In this document: one piece after another, positions 1 through 12,600 of the stretch
How positions within the stretch are numbered: position 1 is the first letter of the stretch
Layout: each line of letters opens with the position of its first letter
NCBI GenBank assembly: GCA_000695325.1
Contig: AVPN01000710.1
Location: 13,281 to 40,505, forward strand
Source: Pleurobrachia bachei
Lineage: Eukaryota; Ctenophora; Tentaculata; Cydippida; Pleurobrachiidae
Length of the DNA stretch: 27,225 nucleotides
Reading direction: 5' to 3'
Notes under the pieces: generated by a model
The model's input: only the letters and a program-made list of their open reading frames with translations
The model's database searches: none
What the model was told of the DNA's origin: nothing
Position numbers and translations under genes: made by a program

Positions 1-1121
<1,121 letters not shown>

Positions 1122-1752
1122 TACCTAGCGAGCGATGGAAAATATAGGACTTAGGGGAAGCAGTTTTTTGAATTGTTGTCGTTTAGAGGGTGTGTGTATG
1201 TGTGATGCATGATGTGGTGATATCATATGGTTTGCGACTTTGTAGGGGACAGTCAATGTTAGGATGGAATTTGTCTGCTGTTGTAGAATCGTAGGCTAAC
1301 CAATGGTAACCAATGGTAACCAAACGTCCTGGTAGATGTATGTTATAGAAAAGGTTTCTGTCAGAGCACTGTCCTGACAGAAGGGTTTGAAATCCACCAC
1401 TCTTGTTATACGTAGTTGTGGGCCGATGAGTGTTCGAGAGAGAGTTATATCACATGTAAATTAGAAATTTGTGTTTTTTCCTTCTGTGAGCGTGTGTTTG
1501 TGAGTCTGTGTGTGAGTCTGTAGACTGTATGTGACTGTGTGTGAATATGTTCAAAAGGGGTTTGATTACAATGATATATTGACTTGCTACAGTTACAAGA
1601 TCGAGCGTTTTATTCCCAGATTTACTCATTTTAATTTTTACCATGGTTCCATCCCATTTACCATATTCTCACTTACTTCCAATGTTCTCATCCGATTTCC
1701 TTCAACCATTTTGATCTATCGAACCATCACACAGAGCTCGCTCGTTTCATGA

Positions 1753-1758
1753 AATAAA
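1753..1758 (+). terminator. Possible polyadenylation signal of the PI4-kinase gene
   Basis: Canonical AATAAA about 630 bases after the stop codon on the coding strand. No other clear hexamer was noticed between the stop and this point. Whether it is used cannot be told from sequence. Confidence 0.35.
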
Positions 1759-2057
1759 ATATAGTTTGAGCCACTGTTGTTGGTAATAGAGACTAGTCCT
1801 ACTTGTCTTTTCTTTCAACGGTACATGAAGAAGTTTAGACCCAACAATTTGATGGGATATTGCAGAAGATCAAGATGATTAAGCTTATCATTTGATGGTT
1901 TGATAAAGAAGTGAGGATGAGGCGAATTGGGTAAGTCAGAACAGATATACATAGTTTGTATCCCACCTAAGTCCCACCTCCAATCTGTCAGGCCAATGCC
2001 CTGCCTCCAACCCTCCACCCCGTGATACCCAAAAACAGTGGTGCTCCTTCATATTGG

Positions 2058-2141
2058 ACGCCCGCATAAAGAGTCCCCCAAAGCGTTGTCCACGACGTCC
2101 GCTGATATTGAAAAACGCTTTGGGTGGCGTTGTGCGGGCGG
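2058..2141. repeat. Imperfect foldback of about 84 bp
   Basis: The left arm 2058-2087 and right arm 2114-2141 are inverted copies. The outer 8 bases (CGCCCGCA / TGCGGGCG) and inner 10 bases (CCCAAAGCGT-like / ACGCTTTGGG) pair well, with a mismatched middle and a loop of about 26 bases. It is GC-rich against AT-rich surroundings. It could be a small non-autonomous element or a structured RNA; nothing else supports either. Confidence 0.5.
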
Positions 2142-3758
2142 TAAATGTGACACATTACCTATACCACTGTTAATGTTATACATTTTGCCCACATACGTAC
2201 CACCATTTTGTGTCATGATTATGTGTGTGATCAATCACAATGCAACCTGCAGCAGCACTGCAGCATAACACTGATCAGTTACAGATCCAATTAGTCTATC
2301 TCTCTCTCTCAGCCGGAAAATTCCCTCATTTTCCCGTCTCTCTCACTGGAAAGAGGAAATTTTGCACCCCATCATTATAATTTTCATTTTGCTGATAAGG
2401 GACATTCGAATATATTATTTCTCCTTTCCTGTTGATAAAGAACCTAAAATGACGCTCATACGATTTGTTTCTTCTAATATAGTCTTCGTCTTGGCGATGT
2501 CGGGATTCCTTCCCCGACTTGTTGTAGCCTGTAGGAAACATCAGCTATGAACAATATTGCTGTGCAACACGTCACTGCTTTTTCAGTGACAATATCAGGC
2601 GTCTCCCGGTCTTGATCATCACGTTCTTCTATCTCTTTCCTCTCGGACTCTCTGTCTTTTTTGTGTCCCTCCCAATACTGCAAGATTGCATGCAATATTG
2701 ATATTGACAGCCACTGAAATTTCACAACCGCAATATCAGTAGGTACCTACGGTTTTACTGTCTACGAGTCTCCACAGAGTTCCTCCTGTCAAAATAGTGC
2801 TGCACTGCACTTGAAATTTGATGAAGTTACAAAATCGAATTGTTCTTCATTTTCGCTCCCCTACATGAAACAATATAATAGTTCCACATGGCTAGTGTCT
2901 CATAGGGTATGCAGCAACTCAATTTTCTTGTTCTTACTCAACAACGCAACCATTTCCAGGTGCGAGTGCCTCTGAAATTGAGACACATACCCTATCTTGT
3001 TGTAACTTGATCCATGGTCACACAATACTAGCGACGCGATGTGAACTCACCCTGTATTTGTTATAATACAGCTCGGCGGGTAGTGTGTTTAAACCGTCTT
3101 ATGTTTAGTCTTTGGAGTTCTGTCAAGATATGATATAGTTTTGGCCTGTTAGATGGTAGTGAATGATGTACGTAGTTCAAACCCCTTGCTTCGTTACCAA
3201 TCCTGAATCCAGCCCCTATATTTTGTACCTACTACCTATACCATGCTAAACAGATCCAATGAGTCTCGCGGCATATTTCGAACCATGTAACCCTATATAT
3301 AATATATATATATATATAAATAATAATCACTCCGCGGCAGGCAACACAGTGAAAGATGTCACCTCAATCAATGGGTATTTTTCACAGAAGCACCATTCTA
3401 AAGTTCTTGAGTCTTCTTGGGCGACGAAATTAAAATTTGTAATTGCCTCCTCGACCATATTACACAATATGCAGAATATTTCGCTATCCAATGAGCACTA
3501 TAGAGGTTCATATGCTTTAGTGAAATTTCATTTCAGAAATGCCTACTTTATCCTTATCCGTACGACGTCGAACATAATAAAGATTTGTCTCCGAATTGTC
3601 ACTAGCTTCTTACTTCTTACTTTTTTTGATATCATTATCATCTCTTTTCATTTCGAATTGCTTTCGTATAGATATGCTAGTTCTCTCCCTCCATCTCCCA
3701 TTTGTTCTCTCTTTATATTCTCTCATCTCCTCTTCTCTTTTCTAAAACACACCTTTAG

Positions 3759-3825
3759 ATGTGGTGGACCACAGTTATTTTGTTGCTCGCAGGATGTGTC
3801 CCTCTCGTGCACTCCCTGTGTGAAG
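3759..3825 (+). other. First coding exon of the peptidase: hydrophobic leader
   Basis: ATG at 3759 opens 22 codons ([20 protein letters not shown] and two more) ending in a phase-1 GT donor at 3826. The hydrophobic run followed by a small-residue stretch resembles a cleavable signal peptide. DPP4 itself is a type II membrane protein with a short cytoplasmic tail, and here there is almost no tail before the hydrophobic segment, so the product may be secreted. The exon joins in frame to the exon at 4006 (or 5257). Confidence 0.7.
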
Positions 3826-6800
3826 GTAATTGTAACAAATGTGTTTGTATTTTTTAGCGAATTGTAGCTCGACCCCCTCTTCACGCTAACACATGTGAAA
3901 GAGGGTTAGGGTTAATTGGCGTTACGATAATATCTCAGTAGTCAACACAGACAATCAGTCCGGCCTTCTTGACATTTGCTGATTCTGATCTGTCAATTTT
4001 TTCAGGCTGTACATCTCTTAACTTGGGCTCTGATGGTCCTGCAAAGAAGTACCTGGCCTGGTCTGATGTCTTCAATGCCACACTTGCACCTCACTATGCC
4101 TCAATCGCATGGACTAAAGAAGGTAATGTATGCATCATATTTTTCCTTATTCATGCCCGTTTGTTCATTTTTTCTGACCTATTATATTATGGCGCCGATT
4201 CGATATGATAAGGGGTCAGGTACGCAACGCATGATTGGCCAACCCCTGCCCCCCCCCCTTCAACCCCATATCTCTCTCTTTTTCTCTCTCGTGCAGGTAA
4301 TTTCGCCTACAAGACAGACCACAGGGGAGTATTTAAAGAAGATGTAAAGAAGAAGGAAGAGGTGAAACAGTATTTTAAATCTTCAGAATTGGTGAGTCAT
4401 GTGCACAAGAGTAATTTTCAATTATCAGTTCGCCACTCGCCAGTAGCCTATTATAGTTTTGATTCCAGTTTTTTGCCCACCCAATCTGAGCTGAGGGTGA
4501 TTGGTTCTGGGTGACTCGCAAAATCGCAAGGTCTCTTAATTATACATCGAAGACACATTCGCCAAGACACATTCGCCAAGACTTGTGGCTGATTATGGCC
4601 TATGATTAAGGATTCCTCAGAAAATGGTTTCCCTAGAACTTTGCGTCACTGAACTGTTAAAATCTACCGAAAGTCCATGGCTTTGAAAACAGAAGTTCAT
4701 TATCTTGTTTAACAAACAAATTGTTGAACCGTCATAACATAAAAAGTTGGCTACTGACCCTGTATCACTGTATCTTGTCACATGATCTGGGCCATTTAAA
4801 AACATCTACTAAATCTTTAGACTTTACCCATCTCCTGGGCCACACTCACGTATATGATCTACTAATACTTTACTAACTTTATATTTCAGTACGGTATGGA
4901 TTACGAGATTTCCCCTGACGAGCAGTATGCTATAGTTTTCCAGGTGGGGAAAGCAAAATACCGGCATTCTTTCTACGCTACATACTGGGTGGTAAATCTG
5001 TAAGTATTGTACTGCACCCCTGTGCTATTGCATGCACTGATCTGACAAATTCATGAGATGACTTAGCAGACTGATAAGTGCAGCACAAATCTTGTGTCAC
5101 TGTTTTAGCGAATTGTAGCTCGACCCCCTCTTCACGCTAACACATGTGAAAGAGGGTTAGGGTTAATTGGCGTTACGATAATATCTCAGTAGTCAACACA
5201 GACAATCAGTCCGGCCTTCTTGACATTTGCTGATTCTGATCTGTCAATTTTTTCAGGCTGTACATCTCTTAACTTGGGCTCTGATGGTCCTGCAAAGAAG
5301 TACCTGGCCTGGTCTGATGTCTTCAATGCCACACTTGCACCTCACTATGCCTCAATCGCATGGACTAAAGAAGGTAATGTATGCATCATATTTTTCCTTA
5401 TTCATGCCCGTTTGTTCATTTTTTCTGACCTATTATATTATGGCGCCGATTCGATATGATAAGGGGTCAGGTACGCAACGCATGATTGGCCAACCCCTGC
5501 CCCCCCCCTTCAACCCCATATCTCTCTCTTTTTCTCTCTCGTGCAGGTAATTTCGCCTACAAGACAGACCACAGGGGAGTATTTAAAGAAGATGTAAAGA
5601 AGAAGGAAGAGGTGAAACAGTATTTTAAATCTTCAGAATTGGTGAGTCATGTGCACAAGAGTAATTTTCAATTATCAGTTCGCCACTCGCCAGTAGCCTA
5701 TTATAGTTTTGATTCCAGTTTTTTGCCCACCCAATCTGAGCTGAGGGTGATTGGTTCTGGGTGACTCGCAAAATCGCAAGGTCTCTTAATTATACATCGA
5801 AGACACATTCGCCAAGACACATTCGCCAAGACTTGTGGCTGATTATGGCCTATGATTAAGGATTCCTCAGAAAATGGTTTCCCTAGAACTTTGCGTCACT
5901 GAACTGTTAAAATCTACCGAAAGTCCATGGCTTTGAAAACAGAAGTTCATTATCTTGTTTAACAAACAAATTGTTGAACCGTCATAACATAAAAAGTTGG
6001 CTACTGACCCTGTATCACTGTATCTTGTCACATGATCTGGGCCATTTAAAAACATCTACTAAATCTTTAGACTTTACCCATCTCCTGGGCCACACTCACG
6101 TATATGATCTACTAATACTTTACTAACTTTATATTTCAGTACGGTATGGATTACGAGATTTCCCCTGACGAGCAGTATGCTATAGTTTTCCAGGTGGGGA
6201 AAGCAAAATACCGGCATTCTTTCTACGCTACATACTGGGTGGTAAATCTGTAAGTATTGTACTGCACCCCTGTGCTATTGCATGCACTGATCTGACAAAT
6301 TCATGAGATGACTTAGCAGACTGATAAGTGCAGCACAAATCTTGTGTCACTGTCCAGTGTCCATTCAAGGGGGCCGGGGAGGGGGATGGCTTACATTCTT
6401 CTCCATCACAACTTAGCTAAATAAATATATATATATATATAATCCAATTTGCATGAGGAAAATAAGATCTGAAATGCCTGACTAAATCCTCGATTCATCC
6501 TACCATGACTGCAGTGCAGTCCCCTTGACCACTTAAAATGAGTTACTCACTCATCCAAGGGTTGTGCCACACAACGAAGCGTGCAATTTCGAGATGGTAG
6601 AAAGAAATTCAAACTTAGGAGTTAGGTATAGCCCCACAAAAAAGCCATTCGGCTCATAGATACCGACCGGGCTGAGCTGTAGAATAATTTCACCAAAAAC
6701 CCCAAAATTTCCTCATTTTCAGGAACGATCCCCTTGGTGAGAGGATGAATGTATCAATAGCACCTGCTGGTGTGGAAAATGAGGAGGTGCACTGGTGTGG

Positions 6801-7471
6801 ATGGTCAACAACAGGGCACACTCTGGTATGTTGGGTGTTCAATCTGAATGTAACATGGAAAGCAATAGCCCCAATATGCTGTAAATATTTCTCGTTTTTA
6901 TCCGTGCTAACATAATAAAAAGGAAAACGCAGATTTCAGCTTTTGGTGGCCATGCCATTTGTGTGGTATAACACTGTGGGAGGCTGGAGGCAGTCTATTA
7001 ACGGAGCCTCATGTTGGAGATGTGCCGGTCAGACCCGATGAGTGGTGTCTTCAGAGCACACACCACCGATGGGGAGGAGAACATTATCTTTAATGGAATA
7101 CCTGACTGGGTTTATGAAGGTACATTTTGATTGATCAAATAGGAGAATTCCCCGCGTACTGCTTCATTCTTTGTCTCCATTGAGATTTTGATCAAACTCC
7201 CGACTTCTCACTGGTCTGTCCCCTCTAACACTCCATATGATACTCCCCCTAATACTCCCACTAACACGCACTCTAATACTCCCTAATCTGTTTCAGAGGA
7301 GGTGGTATCTGACTACTACAGTACGTACCCGTCCCCTGGGGAGCGATTCATCGTGTTCACCAAGACCAATGCTACTGGCGTAAAACATGTCCGGTTCCCA
7401 TATTATGGGAAGGAAGATTATGCAACAATTATCGATTATGAGTATCCAAAGGTAGGGGAGACAGACAAAGC

Positions 7472-7502
<31 letters not shown>

Positions 7503-7503
7503 A

Positions 7504-7552
<49 letters not shown>

Positions 7553-7588
7553 TGTTTGAACATTTTTGAAATCGAGGGCGATGAAAGT

Positions 7589-7638
<50 letters not shown>

Positions 7639-7639
7639 A

Positions 7640-7690
<51 letters not shown>

Positions 7691-9564
7691 CAAGTAAACC
7701 CCTTTAATTTAGCTAAAGATTAAAATCACGGCTGAATAACAATTCATCCTCCAGACACAGCACTCAAAAACAAACAAACATACTTTTCATTTTTCAACAA
7801 CTTCAAATCTCTGTTACAGAAGTTCTATTTGCATGGTTTGGTATGACACTAAGAACGATATCAAAGTACTCAATCTCGCATCCTTCTCCTTTTCTCTCTC
7901 ACCCACTCTCGAAGATGAAGGATGTAAAACGTAAACCAACGAGGCCAAGTGTACGTGAGTAGCTCTCCCTTGTAGCAATCTAGTGTGCAAATCTACCCTA
8001 TTTTATTTTTTTTCTCTCCACCTGTAATTATCCATAGTTAACTTGTGAGGGGTAACTTGGGTAACTTCAGTATGTCTTCAGTATACAACAACACACGTGC
8101 TAAAAAGGTTAATCCACCTAAGACAGTTCCACCTAAGACTAAACCTAAGGCATCTGTTTCCAATTCATCTGATACACCTCCTTCTAGTTCTGCATCTCCT
8201 GTATGTGACTCTGATCTCCAGGCTAAACTGGACGATATAAAGAGTACCCCCAACGTGTCACCACCAGTTCTGGCACTATTCACGCTCTTGTGCACTAAGA
8301 TTAGTGATCAGGATAAAGTTATACATGAACAGAGTGAGAGAATCTCTCAATTAGAGCGTGAGTGTGCTAAGTCTGACCAATACAGTCGTAGGTCCACCAT
8401 CGTGGTGTCAGGTCTAAAGCACGCGAGAAATGAGAAGCCAGAAGAGTTGAAACGTTCCGTTTGTGATACCCTGGCTAACTCAGGTGTTAATGTTGACCCA
8501 TCCCAACTCCAAGCATGTCATCGTAAGTCGTAACGCTCCAAATCAATCTGACAAAACTAAACCTCCTTCTGTTACGGTTCGATTCTATGATGACCACTTA
8601 AAATGAGTTACTCACTCATCCAAGGGTTGTGCCACACAACGAAGCGTGCAATTTCGAGATGGTAGAAAGAAATTCAAACTTAGGAGTTAGGTATAGCCCC
8701 ACAAAAAAGCCATTCGGCTCATAGATACCGACCGGGCTGAGCTGTAGAATAATTTCACCAAAAACCCCAAAATTTCCTCATTTTCAGGAACGATCCCCTT
8801 GGTGAGAGGATGAATGTATCAATAGCACCTGCTGGTGTGGAAAATGAGGAGGTGCACTGGTGTGGATGGTCAACAACAGGGCACACTCTGGTATGTTGGG
8901 TGTTCACTCTGAATGTAACATGGAAAGCAATAGCCCCAATATGCTGTAAATATTTCTCGTTTTTATCCGTGCTAACATAATAAAAAGGAAAACGCAGATT
9001 TCAGCTTTTGGTGGCCATGCCATTTGTGTGGTATAACACTGTCCCTCCGACCTCCGTCAGATAATTGCCTCGGAGTACAACCTCTACACGGCCTCAGACC
9101 CGATGAGTGGTGTCTTCAGAGCACACACCACCGATGGGAAGGAGAACATTATCTTTAATGGAATACCTGACTGGGTTTATGAAGGTATTATGTTTTGAAT
9201 CATCAATTAGCTGAGAATTCCCCATACTGCTTCAGTCTTTGTCTCCATTGAGATTTTGATCAAACTCCCGACTTCTCACTGGTCTGTCCCCTCTAACACT
9301 CCATATGATACTCCCCCTAATACTCCCACTAACACGCACTCTAATACTCCCTAATCTGTTTCAGAGGAGGTGGTATCTGACTACTACAGTACGTACCCGT
9401 CCCCTGGGGAGCGATTCATCGTGTTCACCAAGACCAATGCTACTGGCGTAAAACATGTCCGGTTCCCATATTACGGGAAGGAGGATTATGCAACAATTAT
9501 TGATTATGAGTATCCAAAGGTAGGGAGTGACAGACAGACAGATAGACAGACAGACAGACATGAC

Positions 9565-9614
<50 letters not shown>

Positions 9615-12600
9615 AAGACAGACAGACAGGTACAACTGTTAAAATTCCTGAGTTTAGCTAAAGATTAAAATCACGGCTGAATAACAATTCATCCTCTAGA
9701 CACAGCACTCAAAAACAAACAAACATACTTTTCATTGTTCAACAACTTCAAATCTCTGTTACAGAAGTTCTATTTGCATGGTTTGGTATGACACTAAGAA
9801 CGATATCAAAGTACTCAACTTCTCGCATCCTTCTCCTTTTCTCTCTCACCCACTCTCTTGTCCCTCGCATCTTCACCAAGTTGGTGACTAAGTGGAGGGA
9901 GCTAGCCTGTTACATATGCTAGCCATACCCAGCAACATAAACCTCCAAACAGGCCCACCTGGCGAACTGAATCATCAGGGAAACCATCTCATTGGGTGAA
10001 CCACATATCGCGTCAACGAGTGCAGCAATACCGGGAAGAGGGACTAACACCTCGAATAAAACGAGAATTATTAGAATGGTATATGCGGAGTGTCGTCGGT
10101 TTTCATCTATCGTAGATTCCCCACCACAAATAGAAAGCCCCTTTTTGCTCTTTTTCAACTTCCAAATTGACCGGATATTGAGCCACAGCATTAGAGGGTT
10201 TATCACAAATGCCAGTAAACATGATAACCCATTGAACTATATTAGAGAGGTATAACAATAGTGAGGAAAATAGCGTTGGAGTACTCCATGGTTGTCCGTA
10301 GGCGGGTAGATCAGCATCACTATTGAGATGACGAAAAGCACCACTAAAACCCCCACCAAGCACCCAATAAAACTATACAGAATCTTAGTCCGTATCTGTC
10401 TGAGGGGGTCCGATATGACGACCATCTGAACAGCACACATAACAATTGTAACAACGACTGAAATGATCCCTGTAATAGTAACTTGAACCGCCAGTACTAA
10501 TAGCAGAGTAAAGGTAACATCTGGATAGTAGGTGGAAATCAGTAAGGTCCCCATTTCAAGACAAACATGCAGATCAACGAGATTGTGGAAGGTTGTCAGG
10601 CGAGAGTGGAGAGTCCTCTTGTTGCCATGGTAACACATAGAGATGATGTTGCTGATGATGCCGATTGCTGCAGTTGCCAAGAGAAGGGGAACTGTGGGTG
10701 TTCCTATGAGCCTGAACTGGTAGAAAGTGTCCATGTTTTGGTCGGGAGTTTGGTCTTCTGTTTCGTTGGAAGTCATGATTTTATCGTGCTGTAGTTGGCG
10801 TGGGAACCTGTTAAAATATCAAACATTCTTCAACGAGTACATAATAAAATAATCTACAACTTACTTTGAATGGATAACAAAAAAGCTGAAGATAAAAGCA
10901 GAAAGATCTATTAAATATACTTGACCTGCTATGCTTGGAACACAGAAAGTGAACCATGTAGAGGCTATTATTTCTTACACAGTCTACTAATATAAAGGCC
11001 TGGTGCCTGGCATTGTTTTCGATAGACTAAAGACGTGTTGTCACCGGGGAGGGGGGGGGATCAACACTTAACTGCATGATACTCATGCCGATAACTGCCA
11101 AATTTTCAAAAATTTTTTGACACCCACCACCCCCCACATATTTTGCACTTAAGTCCCACATTTAACTGCCGCCACATCTGAAAATGTAGACCCACCCCCC
11201 AAATCTAGCCAAAAGGGAGCTAAAAATAGCACGAAAGACACGGAGAGACTTATATATTGTGTCTAAAATCAACTGCCATCAACTAAGAACAATACAGACC
11301 AGTTTAGGTAACGGATCCGAATTCCGAACTGGTTAGTATGAGACACTTAGAGTGGCATGCGTAAAAATATTCGCCACACACATGTGATAGGCGCGCAAAA
11401 AATAACGAGCGGACGAAAAAGGGGGTTGAAAACTTCAAAAAATCGGCCATTTAGAGCAGTTATTTAAATGTTCACCATATAAACACCCCTAGACCCCCTA
11501 TTTTTAGGCAGTTAAGTGTACAACTTAACTGCCGGACCCCTCGTACACCCACCCACCCTAACTGGCATGAGTGTCACAAAGTTAAATGTTGATCCCCCCC
11601 CCGTAACTAACTCCAAGTGCAGTGGTCATAGACAAAAGCCAGTTTTTGGTATGAATGGGTTTGAACTTTGAACATTTTAACCCGGTTTTTCCCTGACTAA
11701 TTAGGGGGTTCCCTTTTATAGCTCCGATAAGCAGTACAAATGGGTGCGGGCTCCGATCCCGATCTACCGGTATACATAATATTATAATATAACTTGTGTT
11801 TTTTGCGTGTTTCATGAGTGTGGGAGTTTTGATATAAATCCAAATACATAACTTGTTTGGGCATTTTGATATTGAGAACTTAAAATCTTCGACATTTATT
11901 TATCTGTGACTCTTAAAAACTGATTTGTTCTAATAGCGATTGTGTTATAGCTAGCAGTAGCACGGCGAGCTATCAGATCATCATTATGACAATTGGGGAC
12001 TTTAGAGAAACTTGGCCAAAAGTATACAAAAGCAACAGCCATGGTCAGCTGTACTACATGTTATCAGATATCTGTAGAAGATCTAGCTAATTAATCGTTG
12101 CATACTATAGGCTACATGTGTTTTTGTGTCGTCCACGTGCAGTGCTGTCCATGTGATACTACCTCTCAAATTTTCGATCCTCCCCTGTCTCTCTCTCGCA
12201 TGTAAATTTCTGTCTCCCCCCTCATCTATTCACAGAGTACCACGCTGTCGCGTGGTACTATCTTCCATTAGAATGTGAGGCCCTCTTGTTTAAAAGTAGA
12301 TTATATACCATAATCATATGCCCGGGCCGTGTATCTAAATATCTCTACACTAGCTATTTGTTCCAGGTTCTAGATTGGGGCGACCACTATCTCTACACAG
12401 TATCCTGGGCTGATGACAACACTGTTGTATGCGAATGGTGGAACAGGGGACAAAATAAAACTCTCTTTTATAAGGTGGGTGCACTGGGGCGTATAACCAG
12501 GAACGCAAGTAAACAACCAATCAGAGCTCATTATTTAGGTCACTTGACTGGTTATCAGCCAATCAGGGACGAGTATTTCTTGATTCGAGAAGCGAAATCA

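Larger units (their letters stand above)
1122..3758. other. 3' UTR of the PI4-kinase and intergenic region
   Basis: I see no convincing exon here. An AATAAA at 1753-1758 could end the PI4-kinase transcript. The stretch contains a GT-rich tract near 1480-1550, two tandem copies of a 10-bp CAATGGTAAC unit at 1301-1320, an imperfect foldback at 2058-2141, two short inverted modules at 2895-2995, and an AT tract near 3297-3320. A 202-codon open frame starting at 3259 is AT-rich, crosses the signal-peptide exon of the next gene in another frame, and looks spurious. The promoter of the peptidase gene must lie in the last part, but I cannot place it. Confidence 0.6.
6526..7910 (+). repeat. Peptidase exon 5-7 block, copy a
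   Basis: This block aligns with 8591-9857 in direct orientation. It carries exon 5a (6723-6825), a damaged exon 6a (expected 6996-7119) and exon 7a (7297-7451). Compared with copy b it has a longer CAGA microsatellite, scattered substitutions, small indels after exon 6, and two bases missing near 7873. Bases 6978-7028 are the non-reversed complement of the matching part of copy b, which puts TAA in the required frame at the exon 6a start and removes its acceptor. Confidence 0.88.
10777..12366. other. Peptidase intron beyond the 7TM gene
   Basis: Apart from the inverted-repeat element at 11051-11602 and the hairpin at 12236-12259, no exon or RNA gene was recognised. The segment just above 10776 would contain the promoter of the antisense 7TM gene. 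A long plus-strand open frame runs into exon 9 from upstream, but it crosses the acceptor and shows no family resemblance. Confidence 0.5.

Noticed and set aside
1301-1320. Two tandem CAATGGTAAC units in the PI4-kinase 3' region
   Set aside because: Only two units; too short to claim function.
3259-3867. Long plus-strand open frame of about 200 codons
   Set aside because: AT-rich composition, includes an AT tract, and overlaps the signal-peptide exon in a different frame; no family likeness.
3976-4347. Alternative open frame across the peptidase exon at 4006
   Set aside because: The other frame ([14 protein letters not shown]...) matches splice phases and the DPP family; this one is a shadow.
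4617-4805. Minus-strand open frame repeated at 5867-6055
   Set aside because: It lies in an intron and repeats only because the whole segment is duplicated; no domain seen.
7462-7688. Regularly spaced repeats resembling an array
   Set aside because: A tetranucleotide microsatellite in an animal genome, without unique spacers; not CRISPR.
7429-7693. Cys/Leu/Ser/Val-rich minus-strand open frames
   Set aside because: Translations of the CAGA microsatellite (TCTG on the other strand), not genes.
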